Shown here: positions 22,770-34,377 of the stretch, piece by piece | Layout: every line of letters begins with the position of its first letter | How positions within the stretch are numbered: the stretch's first letter is position 1 | Assembly: GCA_965178125.1 (NCBI GenBank) | Contig: OZ237774.1 | Coordinates: forward strand, 62,001 to 126,000 | Origin: Bilabrum cf. latius | Taxonomy: Eukaryota > Bigyra: Bicosoecida > Bigyra > Bicosoecida | Direction of reading: 5' to 3' | DNA: 64,000 nucleotides | Made by a program: the position numbers and the translations under genes | Notes under the pieces: generated by a model | Told to the model about the DNA's origin: nothing | Databases searched by the model: none | Seen by the model: the letters and a program-made list of their open reading frames with translations, nothing else

Positions 22770-25700
22770 ATGCCTGCGAAGCAGATGTCCCTCATGTCTA
22801 TGTTCGGCGCTCGCTCAGGGGTAAGCAAATCAACTAAGCCACCCACGAAATAGGAAAACGCCGCTGCCGGGCGCTCCTCCCCGCGGAGAAGCAGCCCTCG
22901 CCGAGCGAGCAAAGGTTCAAAAGATTCTCCGGCACCTGACGTGGGGTCTGCCAGCAGCTCCAAAGCGGCCGCCAAGGGCGCATCATCGAACCGCAGCAGC
23001 TCTAGTGATGATAAAATTCCCGTATAGGACGATTTGGAAACGACCATGTCCGGGGATGGCGCGGAGGAGGACCGAGAAGCAGACACGCGTAGCAGCCCAG
23101 CGGCGCTCGAGACTGGAGCAGACACGCCCGCTAGCAGTGCAAGCTCGTCATCAAACGCAGCCATGGGTAGCTATACTAGTGCTCAAGACCAAGCAGCAAG
23201 CTCCGGGCGCCGTTCCTCCCCGCGAAGAGCGCACTAGGGAGCTGCCTCGTCTACAGCTGCAGGCACCGCGACAGCTTCGGGCCCGGTAGCCGACGCTTCC
23301 AAGTCGCATGAAGGCACATTCTCGCAGGAGCTAGAGCAAGAGGCCAGCGAAACCGAGCGGGCGGCGAGGGAGCAGCAAGAGGCCGCCGCCCGCCGACTGG
23401 CCGATTTGCGTGCCATGGCGGCCGACGACCGCGAGCAGCAGTACCAGCGGGCCGTGGCCGACCTGCAGGCGATGCTCTCTAAAGCGGAACGATTCAACGC
23501 CGGCTGCGACGCGCTCGCCAGCGAGAGCCCCTTTTTGTGCAAGGAGCAGCCCGCAGGGTTCAGCGGGGGCCAGCTGCGCGACTACCAGCAAAAGGCCGTG
23601 GCGTGGCTTTCAGAGAAGCACTGGCTGGGCGAGAGCTGCATTCTGGCGGACGAAATGGGACTAGGAAAGACCGTGATGATCGCCGCATTCGTCGCTTGGA
23701 TGACGGCAGCGCCCGTGCAGGACGGCCCCGTCCTCGTGGTGGCGCCCCTGTCCACGCTCAGGAACTGGGTGAACGAATTCAGGAAATTCTGCCCGGGCGT
23801 GCCCGTGGTGGAATACCATGGCGATAAGGAGGAGCGCGCCGCCCTGAGAAGGGAGCACCTCCCGCACCTGCCCAGGTGGGCGGGGAGGGTGCCCACGAGG
23901 CCGGGGCAGCGGCCGGGGATGGGGCCTAGGCCTCCCAGGGGCAGGGGGAAAGGCAGGGGGAGGGCAAGCGGGGCATCGTCATCGTCTTCATCCTCCTCTT
24001 CATCTGCCAGCGCGGCACGCAACGAAGATGAAGACGACGAGGACGAGGACGATGTGCTGGACCCCTCGGAGCTCAAGGAAGCCAGGCAGGCCGAGAGGGA
24101 CAGGGAGGCCATGCGTGGGTGGAAGGGGGGCTAGGGGCCCGCGGCATGGACCAGGGAACACAGGAGCAACTGCCCCGTGTTCATCACCACGTACAGCATC
24201 GCGATGAACGACCGCGTGGTGCTGGGCAGGGACGCTGTTCCCTGGGGGCTGCTGGTGGTGGACGAGTCCCACCGCCTCAAAGGGGTCGACTCTAGGCTCA
24301 AGCAGGAGCTGGCGGCCTACTGCACCGCCCCCGGGCAGGGGCCTGGCACTTCGGGGGCCGGCACGATGCGCGTGATCCTGACTGGCACACCTCTGTAGAA
24401 CGACCTGCTGGAGCTGTGGTCCCTCTGCAACTTCGTGATGCCCATGATATTCGCGGACAGGGAGGCCTTCGCGTCCGTGTACGGGTTTCTTTCCCTGGAT
24501 GACGAGCAGGGGCGGGCGGACGTGAAGGCCAGGCAGGAGAGGGACCACATCGTTGGCACACTGCACAGGCTCATGGGGAGGTACGTGCTCCGGAGAACCA
24601 AGGCGGACGTGAAGCTGGCGCTGCCCCCCAAGGTGGAGTGCGTGGTGTACTGCGGGGTGAGCGAGGAGCAGAAGAGGATCGGGAGGGCCCTCGGGGGTGT
24701 GACGAGTGAGGTTGGTGGTGGGGAGGGGGAGGAGGAGGGGGGGGAGGGGGGCGAGTCGCTGGCCGGGGCGCTGGCAGGGATGGGGTGGGTGTCGCGCGAT
24801 GACATGGAGAGGGGCAGGGTGGGCGATCAGGGGGCTGGGGGTCGCGGTTTGGATGTGACGAGTGCAACGGTGAACGACTATGACCAGTCGGCATTCGTGG
24901 AGCTGGCGTCCAGCAGCGACGAGGACGAGGACGAGGACGAGGAGGACGAGAAGGCGAAGGCGAAGGCGAAGGCGGGACGGAAGGGCCGGGCGTCTTCGTC
25001 GCCATCGTAGCGCTTTGGCAAGACGGCGCCGCGCAGTCCCAGCGGAACCAAGGACCTGGCCGCAAGGGCCGCGCGACGCGTTGCACGGGGCAGGAGCGGG
25101 GTGGAGCGGCAGATCGCGGCCGAGCTGGGGCTGGGGCTGACAGCCGCGGAGGACGCTTCTGCGGAACATGACGCCGCGCAGGAGAAGCGCGCGTTAGAGA
25201 TGGCCGCTCGGCTCGGTCGTAAGCGAACGAGGAGGAGCATCAACATCAGTGGTAATGCGGGTGCTGCTCCTGCCTCCAATCAGGGGGGCGAACGGGGGGA
25301 GGAGGAGGGGGAGAAAGGAGGCAGCGGGTCCAAGTTCATGGAACTGTCCTGGTCCAGCAAGAGGGGGCGAGGGAACAAGGGGATGGGGTCCAGGGAACAA
25401 GCGGCGGATGGGACAGGTGTTGGCGGTGGTGGCAGGGGCGGGCATGGGCGCGCGGGCGGGGGCATTAACAACCTGACCATGCAGCTGCGGAAACTAAGCA
25501 ACCACCCCTTCATGTTCGGGGAGCCCAGGGAACTCGCGGAGGAAGCCGCCGCCGGGGGCCAGGGAACAGATGATCGGATCATCCGGTGCAGCGGGAAGAT
25601 GCAGGTGCTGGACTCCATGCTGCGGCAGCTGCGGGCGCGGGGGCACAAGGTGCTGATTTTCACCCAGTTCGTCCGCGTGATGGAGCTGCTTGCAGATTAC

Positions 25701-27026
25701 ATGGACTACCGCAAGGACGAGTTCGGGGGTTACTGCTACCTGGAGGGGTCCACGGGGAGGGAGGAGAGGCAGGCGCACATCGACAGGTTCAACCGTGTGA
25801 CGAGTGGGCCCATGGCGCTGGAGGCGGCTGCGGCGAGACGGGCAAAACTGCACGCGCGAGAGAAGGAGATGCAGAAGCAGAAGCAGAAGCGGAAGCTGGG
25901 GCAGGGGCGATCGGCTGGTGCAGGCGTCAGGAGCAGGGGTAGAGGGCAGGTCGCCATGGACGACGATGATGTCAATAATGAAGATGAAGACAACACCGAG
26001 GATGGTGCGGACGAGGAGGATGACGACGACGACGATGACGTGTTCTGCTTCCTTCTGTCCACCCGCGCTGGCGGGCTCGGCATCAACCTGACTGCAGCGG
26101 ACACCGTGATCATGTTCGACTCGGATTGGAACCCGCACTCCGACTCCCAGGCGGAGGACAGGGCACACAGGATCGGGCAGACGAGGCCGGTCGTGGTGTA
26201 TCGGCTGGTGACCGCGGGAGGGGTGGAGGAGAGCATGGTCAGGCGGGCCAACGGGAAGAGAGCCCTGGAGCGGATGGTGCTGCAGGAGGGCAAGTGGCTC
26301 CGGGACAGGATGGAGGGTGTGGCGAGTGATGGTGTGACGAGTGAGGACGAGGGCACCAGCAAGAAGAGGCGCAGAACAGAGGCAGGGGCCGGGAGCTCGG
26401 CCGGATCGACTGCCCCTGCTGCTGCTGCTGCCTCTGCTGCCAGCGGTGCAGCTACACCCAGCACCAGCACCAATGGCACCGGCAGTGCAGGGGTCAAGGG
26501 AACAAGCAGCAGCGCGGGCGGTGAGGAAGCGGTCCCCATCGCCCCTGAGCTGAAGATCGACAGGCACCTGCTGGAGCGCTGGCTCAGGTTCGACCTCAGG
26601 GGGGACGGGTCCCAGGCGGCCGCTGCCAATGGGATCACCGACCGGGAGCTGGCTGTGGTGTGCGATCGGCAGTGCGCCATGCAGGCGGGTGCAAGGCTGC
26701 TGGTGGAGGTGGAGGGGGAGGAGGGGGCGAGGGCGGCGGGGGCTGGGCCGTGGCTGCAGCAGCTGGGGGCAAGGGATGGGGAGAATGGGGAGGAGGAGCA
26801 AGGGGATGGAGCAGGTGCTCGGAGCTCGATTGGTCGCAAGTCATCTCCAAGGCGCAAGGCAGCTGCAGGCAAGGGCAGGGGCAGGGGCAAGTCATCGGCA
26901 GGGGGTATTGAAACCAAGCCGTTGGCGGGTGATCGTGGCGGTGCTGTCCCCGTGATGGGGGCGGGGTACGAGTTCGTGTGCCACAGCACCGCGCATCTGG
27001 ATGGCCTAGGGCAAGGGGGACCGTGA
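22770..27026 (+). CDS. HELLS/LSH/DDM1-like SNF2 chromatin remodeller
   Basis: One exon of 1418 aa ends in TGA and contains UAG at 22851, 23025, 23235, 24132, 24396 and 25008. After a Ser-rich tail and a coiled coil come QLRDYQQKAVAWL, motif I DEMGLGKT (about residue 293), VVAPLSTLRNWVNEF, motif II DESHRLKG (about 498) and motif III LTGTPL-UAG-NDLLELWSLCNF (about 541). In SNF2 proteins motif III reads GTPLQN, so UAG stands at an invariant Gln. The helicase C domain has KVLIFTQF (about 959), STRAGGLGINLTAADTVI and QAEDRAHRIGQT. The closest family is HELLS/DDM1, which remodels nucleosomes to maintain DNA methylation and heterochromatin. Acidic and Gly-rich inserts lengthen both lobes. The N-terminus KQMSLMSMF vaguely resembles a PCNA-binding box, though the first aromatic is Met. 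Confidence 0.92.
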
Positions 27027-27186
27027 GAAGGATCCATTCGGTACATGCCATCTTGGATCTGAAGCACCTTGGACACGATATGTCATGATGATATCTGCGA
27101 TAAACGCTGGAACACCTCTGTGTCGTCGCCTTCCCACTGCTCTGCCTCCTTGGGCGTCAATCGAGGCCAGTCAGGTCACTGCCGCT

Positions 27187-27245
27187 GATTCAGGATTCAG
27201 GATTCAGGATCCAGGATTCAGGATTCAGGATTCAGGATTCAGGAC
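27187..27245. repeat. 7-base tandem repeat (ATTCAGG)
   Basis: About eight copies of ATTCAGG, with one or two changed units, lie between the convergent HELLS-like and ankyrin genes. Confidence 0.9.
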
Positions 27246-27290
27246 TCACTCGTACACCGAGATGCAATCGTACTCGGATCCGATGCAGGG

Positions 27291-28411
27291 TCAACCCTGC
27301 GCATGCTCAAGCAGCTCAACGCACTCGTCATGCCCCCCCAATCTAGCTGCCTCTAGCGGACCCACCACCTTAATGCCGCCCGCCCCGTCCTCCACCTCGC
27401 CCTCCATCTCCAGCCCGCCCGCCAGCTTGCCCAGCCTCAGCCTCCTGGCCAGCTCCATGGGCCTGCCCTCACTCGCTGCCCTGAACACCAGCCTTGCGTC
27501 CGTTTGAGCGTCGCGAGCTATGCGCCAGCGCAACACACAAGCCACTCTTGGTCGGACAAACTGCCGAATCTTTGCTGCAGTTAACGGGTGCTTGCTCGTC
27601 TCCGCAAGCTCGGCAGGGGTCATACCTTCCTGTGCTGCATCGGGAGCGGCACAATCACGATGTCACTGTGCATGCTAGCAGCTACCAACCTCAAAAAGCT
27701 ACAATCAATATCCATCTACAGCAAACAATGCTTGCAGCGAATGGAGCCTTACACTGTTTAAGGCTGATTTCAAAGCCCCGGCATCCAGTAGCACACCGGC
27801 GCACCTGGTGTGGCCCCAGTATGCAGCCACATGTAGCGGACTCAATCCACACTGCGAGAGAATGATGCTGCCCTCCGATTATTTTAAAAATGGTCTGCAA
27901 TGTGCCCATGTGCCAGTGGTGCCTGATACACAGAGAATCCGATTGAAAGCTGGCGCACTGCTGTGGCACGCGACCCTCACACTGTCAGAAATATTCACAT
28001 CAGCGCCTGCCTGAACAAGCACACGCAAGCAGCTAAGGTCTTTGTTGGATACTGCCCAATGGGCAGCGCTCAAACCATCCTATGGAATTTAAACGGCTAG
28101 CAGCTGAGGCAATGGGACGATAAGAACACTCTTAAGGAACCCGTATGGCCATATGGCAATACTGGGTGGGCAAAATGCGAGTATAGCTACTGTTCCATTA
28201 CAGTTATGGTAGGGCGGCCGCGGCATCTAACATCATCGAGAGAATTTACGTTTGCACCACCCTGTATTACGTCTGTCATCACATCAGCTTCAAAGCCATG
28301 CTCCGCGCACAATATGAGCTGTTTGTCCCTGCGATACAAATATCGGCAAATGATTCTTGTGAACTCGGTCGCTTTTTGGCTGATTGGGAAACGATACAAG
28401 GCGGACGACAT
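27291..28411 (-). CDS. Ankyrin-repeat protein 4 with shared C-terminal module
   Basis: Four exons: 28411-28232, 28079-27981, 27851-27753 and 27629-27291 (TGA), all phase 0, giving 238 aa. Exons 2 and 3 are exactly 33 codons and encode single ankyrin repeats (LSAAHWAVSNKDL, LSPLHVAAYWGHT). The last exon begins EGMTPAELAETSKH and has the module DARLVFRAASEGRPMELARR...AARLGGHDECVELLEH. The first exon ends at a GTTAGA donor. There is no UAG. It is the only minus-strand copy of the ankyrin type here. Confidence 0.8.
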
Positions 28412-28685
28412 GCAATGTGCAACTCACATGCTGGATCCACAGACGTCAAGCTAATATCACAAAAAACGGGCGGCAAACTGTGGTATTGCAAATGATAAAA
28501 TGTTCTCTTATGGATCTATCGGTATCAGGGTCGCCCACCGAGCAGGACTGATACATGTGCTCCCTCTCGTCACGATCCTGGTATACAGTTCGTCCTGGTG
28601 TGCTCCAGCCTGTTCATCTGCCCACTTGCTGCACCCATCCATGCAATCGCATTTATATTAAAACTAGAGCGAGTGTGGCTGAAGC
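28412..28685. promoter_or_regulatory. Divergent intergenic region, ankyrin gene 4 and RIB2-type deaminase
   Basis: These 274 bases separate divergent start codons and should carry both promoters. No defined motif is seen. Confidence 0.35.
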
Positions 28686-29603
28686 ATGGCTGGAACCGTT
28701 AGTAGTGATGCAGCCGCTCCATCCACAACGGCGGAAGATGTTTTCTTTTTGCGCGTATCTGCCTAGCTAGCCAGGAATTGCGCGTCTGCTGCAACCGCCT
28801 ATGATGTTGGATGCGTCATTACCGCACCTACGCCGGTGGATGGGCGCGCAGTCGACCGCGATGATATGCTCCTGAAAGCCTGCAACGCAGCGGCAGAGCC
28901 TCCAATCGCTGGCTTGGCTCCCAGCGCAACCCCCGAAACACTCTTCAGCCGAATCATATCGTGGGGATACAGCCGCGAGCTGCCCGGAAACACGCACGCG
29001 GAGGAGTGCGCCCTCCTGAAACTCGGCCTGGGCGCCGTGGAGCAGGACGGGAAGGACGGGAAGGACGAGCACGACGAGCAAGTGAGCGCGCCACCGACAG
29101 ACGCACTTGGGGCAGGTGCTCCATCAGGTGCGAAGAGCAAGGCAGCAGAATCGCCTGACCCAGATGCACCTACCACTTCAGGAGCTGGCGCGCACGCCAC
29201 CGTCGAATCCACCGTCCCAGCATCGAGCCATGGGGGGGGGCACCTCGCCCCGGTTGCAACCGTCTACACGAGCATGGAGCCATGTTCCCTGCGGCTTAGC
29301 GGACGACCCCCGTGCACGGACCGGCTGCTCGCATGCCGCGCCCGGAGAGTGGTGGTCGCTGTCCCGGAGCCGCCCAAGTTCGTGGCAGCGTGCGAGGGGA
29401 CCGTTCGGCTGCGGGCTGGTGGGTGCGAGGTGCTGTACGGGTGTGACGAGTGCGCTGCCGAGTGGGCGCGGGAGGTCAACGCGCACCACGCACCCAGCGT
29501 GAAGCCTCCTGCTGTTGGGGCAGGGGCAGGGGCAGGGGCTGGACCTGGTGCTTCGGGCGGCAAGGGGGTGCTAAAGGGAGAGGGGAAGGGGAAGGGGGAA
29601 TGA
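28686..29603 (+). CDS. RIB2-type pyrimidine deaminase of riboflavin synthesis (DRAP deaminase)
   Basis: A single exon of 305 aa ends in TGA; UAG at 28764-28766 is read as Gln in FLRVSA-UAG-LARNCASA. The cytidine-deaminase fold shows SWGYSRELPGNTHAEECALL, with the zinc His and catalytic Glu, and YTSMEPCSLRLSGRPPC, with two zinc Cys; both match the deaminase half of fungal Rib2. Such enzymes deaminate 2,5-diamino-6-ribitylamino-pyrimidinone phosphate. There is no RibD-like reductase domain. Inserts lie between the first strand and the HAE motif and before the Cys motif. The C-terminus is Gly/Lys-rich. A possible alternative is a related tRNA pseudouridine synthase deaminase domain, but no synthase domain is attached. 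Confidence 0.82.
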
Positions 29604-29852
29604 AGTAGCCTGTGGGCATGGGCATGAGTAAGAGTATGGACCGTTTCAAGACAGTTGATGCGCACGAACATCAATATTCTATCATGCCACAAGAGTGGAA
29701 GGAGCTGCGACCAAACTGTGCGACCACCTGGTTGCAACCTTATTCATTGGTTACAACCGGGATTGCACAAAGCCGGACGCTGGCTCCAGTACGCCTTCGT
29801 GCACCTTTGGCAGTTGCAAGGAGTTAATTGTCCACATTGTGCAAGTGAAACA

Positions 29853-32204
29853 ATGAGAACGATAAGCGCTCTAATCTTTGCAGCGGCTGCTGCCTGTCTG
29901 CTTCCGACCTCTTGGGCTGTCGGGCATGAGAGGCGCGGCGTGCTTCGCAGGAACCGGCACCAGGCCGACACCACCGCCAAAGGCAAGTCTTCCGGCCCAT
30001 CCAAGGATAAAATGGTTGAATCGCACTATGATACTCTTACGGAGAGCCTTGGCCTAACGGAGGACCCGAGTGACGAGCAGGAAGCACTGCTTCCGATGGT
30101 CATGCATGGCCTGGACATCGATCAGGACGATAGCGTCAGAGCGGTGCTTGGGCCCGAGCTACTTGAGGCATTTATGATCCCAATGCGCGAGCGCGGAATC
30201 GTGGCGAGCACGTACGCCAAGACCTTCCAGCTGCTGCTCAACGGGAAGAGCGAGAAGGCCGTCCTCCCCGCAACGAGAGCCAAAGGGCTCGTCCCTCAAT
30301 TCTTCCCGGCCGCAATCGCAAACCTCGACAAGCAGTCCGGATACGCGGACGAATATCTTGACGATATCATCGCAGGCAGCAGCACTCTCATGGATGGCAT
30401 CAAGAACCCGGGGAAATTCATGTACATCAAAGCGAAGCACACCACTCCCGTGGGCGAGCGAGCGCTCGACAAGGAAGCCGATTTCCTATCCGACGTGAAA
30501 GTCTTCCAGGACACGTCTTACCTCAAGCTGACGGCAGACGGCACCAAGTACGTGGCGTTCAAGGACCCCGCCGACCCTTCCAAGGGCACTGTGGAGAAGC
30601 CCGTCAACTTCATGGATATTGCCAGCATGGAGGCGGATGGGGTGGCCATGACTTCAAAGGAGGCGCAGGAGAGCGCGCTGATGATCCAGAAAGCAGGGAA
30701 CGAGGTCGTCAGGGCCATCGCCGAGTCGATCACGGGCAAGGACAAGGACGGCAAGACCAGCCAGCGCAAGTCGCCCCCCAAGATGATGATGAAGGCGGCC
30801 GCAGTGGCAGTCGAGGCGCAGTGCAGCGACGACTCCGTCCACAAAGACTATCTCTGCAACAGCGCCACTGACTTCGAGAAGCTCAACGGCATTCGCCACC
30901 CCGAGTACTACATTCCGGTGCAGAACGCCCTGCTCCGGGGCCCTCTCGCCGACCTGTGTAAGAGGGTGATCGAGACCAGCAGGCAGCACCTCAGGGAGCA
31001 GCTGAGCGGGGGAAAGGATCAGGGCAAAGAGCAGGAGCAGGAGCAGAGCGAGGATCAGGATCAGGATCAGGACCAGCAGCAGGGCGGGGATGGCGAGCAG
31101 GCCGAGGAGTCCGAGGACGAGGAGCTGACCGAGGACCAGCAGCAAGCTCTGGAAGCACGATCCGCTGTGGTGCAGCAGCAGTGCGCCTACATCTCTGCCC
31201 ACGCGCAGGCAATCTTCACCGGCAAGGTGGACGGCAGCCGCATCAAGACGGACCCCGTATTTGCTTCATCGCCAGAGACCATGGAGGAATTCATGACGAA
31301 GAAACCCGACGATGTCGAGGCCGCAGGTGGGAACAGCCGCGTGATCGCCGTGTACTCCCGTAAGCTCATGAACGAGTTCATCACGAAGGGCAAGGGCGTG
31401 GTTGAGCCCAAGCTCGAGTCAACCAAGAAGGGCAAGGAGAGCTTCCTGGACATCTTCACCACACTCGTGCCCGTGGACAGAATCAAAGCCATCACGGACG
31501 GCACGATCGAGAGCAGCAAGATCATGTTCCCCACGCTGAAGGACAAGGAAAATGACGTGATGAAGAAGCTGCAATCATTCGCGGACCAGTACGAGAAGGT
31601 CCACAGCTGGTCCCGGGCCCTGACCCGAGCCGTGATGGCGACGGAGGTCAAGAAGGTCGCTAGGCGCAAGGGGGTCAAGCCCCAGGCCAGGAGCGTGTTC
31701 ATCACCCCGACCCACATGGTGTACGACAAGACGAAAGGCGAGCTAACCAAGAGCATCGCTGGCGGCAATTTGGACCAGGACCAGCTGGCTGCAGCCGTCG
31801 TGGGCTTGGGCGAGGAGAAGAAAACGATCGATTTCAAAAAGTACGTGCCCCCCACGACCCAAAAGGAGAAACAGGATGCCATCAAGAACATGAAGAAGCG
31901 CGGCAAGTGCTACTTCAAGAAGTGGGAGTTCGGGACGGAGGAGCAGTGCAAGCAGAAGGCCAAGGAAGGGGAATCCTGCATCGTGATCCACGCCTACTGC
32001 CTCAAGTCCTCCACGTTCTTCGGCAAGCGCAAGGACAAATCGGGCGACGAGGAGCTGGTGTTCATTGGGCCGCAGGAGAACATCAAGGCCATCTCGTGCG
32101 CGCTGGCACTCAACACCGCAGAAGACCCGGAGGCGTGGGCGGCGTCCGTCGGGGCGCAGACCTGCAAGGAGGTCAAGTACGACCAGGTCGCCCTCTCCAA
32201 CTGA
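29853..32204 (+). CDS. Orphan secreted protein, 783 aa
   Basis: The start MRTISALIFAAAAACLLPTS is a clear signal peptide, which fixes the start at 29853 although the frame is open further upstream. No known domain is recognised. The protein has an acidic, Gln/Glu/Asp-rich stretch (EQEQEQSEDQDQDQDQQQ) at about residues 390-430. Near the C-terminus is a Cys-containing segment (GKCYFKKWEFGTEEQCKQK, then CIVIHAYCLK) that could be a small disulfide domain. It ends in TGA and has no UAG. Codon use is GC-rich and regular, so it is probably well expressed. A secreted or vacuolar role is inference. Confidence 0.8.
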   Translation: MRTISALIFAAAAACLLPTSWAVGHERRGVLRRNRHQADTTAKGKSSGPSKDKMVESHYDTLTESLGLTEDPSDEQEALLPMVMHGLDIDQDDSVRAVLGPELLEAFMIPMRERGIVASTYAKTFQLLLNGKSEKAVLPATRAKGLVPQFFPAAIANLDKQSGYADEYLDDIIAGSSTLMDGIKNPGKFMYIKAKHTTPVGERALDKEADFLSDVKVFQDTSYLKLTADGTKYVAFKDPADPSKGTVEKPVNFMDIASMEADGVAMTSKEAQESALMIQKAGNEVVRAIAESITGKDKDGKTSQRKSPPKMMMKAAAVAVEAQCSDDSVHKDYLCNSATDFEKLNGIRHPEYYIPVQNALLRGPLADLCKRVIETSRQHLREQLSGGKDQGKEQEQEQSEDQDQDQDQQQGGDGEQAEESEDEELTEDQQQALEARSAVVQQQCAYISAHAQAIFTGKVDGSRIKTDPVFASSPETMEEFMTKKPDDVEAAGGNSRVIAVYSRKLMNEFITKGKGVVEPKLESTKKGKESFLDIFTTLVPVDRIKAITDGTIESSKIMFPTLKDKENDVMKKLQSFADQYEKVHSWSRALTRAVMATEVKKVARRKGVKPQARSVFITPTHMVYDKTKGELTKSIAGGNLDQDQLAAAVVGLGEEKKTIDFKKYVPPTTQKEKQDAIKNMKKRGKCYFKKWEFGTEEQCKQKAKEGESCIVIHAYCLKSSTFFGKRKDKSGDEELVFIGPQENIKAISCALALNTAEDPEAWAASVGAQTCKEVKYDQVALSN

Positions 32205-32680
32205 TTGGCGCGAGTGGGGGACGGGGGGTTGAGTGGGGGACGGGGGGTCGGATCAGGGATCGGCTTCTGATGCCTGCTCCGGATGTGTTTCATTTTGGTG
32301 TGCGCGTGCACCTGCGTAGCCTCGTGTGTCAGGGGATGGAATCATCAAGAGATCGGATCGTCCGTTGGCGGCGGTTGAGGCCCCTGGCTATGACGGGTTG
32401 CTTGCGGTCCCCTTGGGAGTCGTGACGGCACAGAGGTCGGGGGTAGGGTGGAAAGGAAACTTGCGTTGAGCTGCTGTGGTTGCTGCACAGAAGCGCGCTT
32501 TGCTGTTGGTTAAATTCATGCTGGACTAGTCATTATTCCCAGCGATCGATCAGTCAACCCAATTGAAGCGAACATTTCCGGATTGGACGTTTTGGACTAT
32601 AGGGGTATGGTTGGATCCTAGGCTAGATCCATGGATAGATGGCAGGGGTACAACTCGAATGTATACTATTGCAACGAAGG
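32205..32680. other. Convergent intergenic region
   Basis: It lies between convergent stops and contains two units of a roughly 20-base repeat (GAGTGGGGGACGGGGGGT) at about 32210-32250. No gene is supported. Confidence 0.5.
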
Positions 32681-34023
32681 TCATGTTCCATGCACCCCAG
32701 ACCGCCTCACCACACTCACTGGATCCCGGAACGCAAACTCACCCTCCGCTCCCGCCCCGCTCGAAGCACCCCCACTTGCCCCATCGCCGCCATCACCGCC
32801 AGCACCGGCGCCGCTCTTCCCGATCACGGCCGGCGCCGCGGTAACGACCTTCACTCCCGAGCCCAAGCGGAACCTCCTAAGCATCTCCCCCTCCAAATCG
32901 TGCGTCTCGCCCACCAGCACCAGAGAGTGCAGAGGCGGCCCCAGCTCATCCCCCGCCCGGCCGCTCGTCCCCGGCCCCTCCCCCTCACCGTCCTCGCCAT
33001 CTCCATCTGGTTTGCCAGCCCCTGGAGCGGGCGCCAGCATGTCATCGAGGCTGGCGAATCCAGGCGCCGCGCCATCGGCCGGCGGAACCTCCGCCGCGTC
33101 CTCCTCCTCGTTGGATCCGTCCAGTTTGGCCATGTCCCTGAGCGTGGCGGCCACGATCTTCTGCGACGGCTGTCCAATCCTGCACACAGCCACGCACATG
33201 GTATCACCTGTGACTGCCGGGTTGAATGCAGCCCCCTAGCCCACACCCTCGCCCTCGCCCTCACCTACACCTGCCTTCTCACCTGCCTGTTCCTCATCCC
33301 CCCCTGCACCGCCCTCCACCAGCTCTAGGATCTGCCTCGCTGCCCGCGCGGCCGTCATGAACCTGGGCGGCAGGAACTGCTCCTTGCCTCGCATCATCGC
33401 CTCCATGTCGGGCTCTTTGGTTTTGATATCCAGCAGGCACAGGGTGTGCAGGCCCAGCTTGCGGTTGTCGAGTGCCTTGTCAAGCCAAGAAGAAGGGCGC
33501 CACGTGCCCCTGAAAAATGGGATGGACACCGTCTCCCCGAAACGGTACAGCTGCAAGCCGCACGAGGCGACGGCGTTCATGATGCTCGCGTTGTGAATTA
33601 CGTGAACATCAATGCCCTCGTCCAAGGCACGAATGGCGAAATCTGTGTGGGTAGTGGCACACAATGCGTCACCGACAACGAGGAACGCAACGGTCTTTCC
33701 CTCCCTAGCTGGCGCAAGAATCGTCTCAGACGCGCTCTCCACCACGCCCCGGTCCGCCAGCTCCACCTTCTTCCCGTAAGTCTTTTCCTGCGCAAGAATA
33801 TATTAAAAATAGTCTGGGCTACTCTATTCGCTTCGGATGCAGCAACATCAACTCTTTCAGGCGATGCAGTGTCCGAGATTCTCACAAGTGCAGCAACGTC
33901 AACTCCGAGCACGCTCGTGTACATTTCCAAAAACACACGGTCCGCCGCCTTGATTGCCTCAGCCCCCTTGATAGTGATATCTTTATGATCTCCTAGCCCA
34001 AGACCGATCATGTAGAGCGACAT
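32681..34023 (-). CDS. DPH5: Diphthine methyl ester synthase
   Basis: Exon 1 is 34023-33886 (46 codons, MSLYMIGLGLGDHKDITIKG to VDVAAL), the intron 33885-33788 (GTGAGA...CGCAG) and exon 2 33787-32681, ending in TGA; the product is 414 aa. The join gives VDVAAL+EKTYGKKVELADR, as in DPH5. Also present are FLVVGDALCATTHTDF, IHNASIMNAVASCGLQLYRF, GETVSIPFF, TWRPSSWLDK and HTLCLLDIKTKEPDME, then the late motifs VCRIGQPSQKIVAATLRDM and PLHSLVLVG. This SAM-dependent methyltransferase builds diphthamide on His of translation factor EF2. UAG at 33238-33236 falls in a Gly/Glu-rich insert just before the second half, where a standard-code reading would cut off conserved sequence. Human DPH5 is about 285 aa; the excess is low-complexity inserts. 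Confidence 0.95.
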
Positions 34024-34377
34024 GCTGGAAGGAGCTAACTCTTTGCAGCGGACAACTGCAGGTGCAACTCCTGCTTCTCATGTGACAAATGTAACTCCGG
34101 ATCTGATCCGGTTTAGGCCTAATCAATCGCCTGCAGCTTACCATACATACAACAGGCGAAGTAAAGCTGGTAAGTGTATCAAATATAATAGATATTGTTG
34201 GCAAGTACGATCATTCCTGCAGTATCGAATCCGGTCGTGTCCACCACTTGGCAATAATGGATTATTCAATACTGCACCCTACAATAATATTTGGTTACAA
34301 CCGCTGGAAATGGGTCGCGCGGCGATCGCTCGAGAAGTCGCGATTCTGCAGTTTTTATCATCGCTCGCGAATAAGCC

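Noticed and set aside
24396-24398. UAG = Leu, as in some other lineages
   Set aside because: GTPL-UAG-N in the SNF2 motif and the Mpo1 and kinase sites call for Gln. Only one paralogue comparison (53836) fits Leu.
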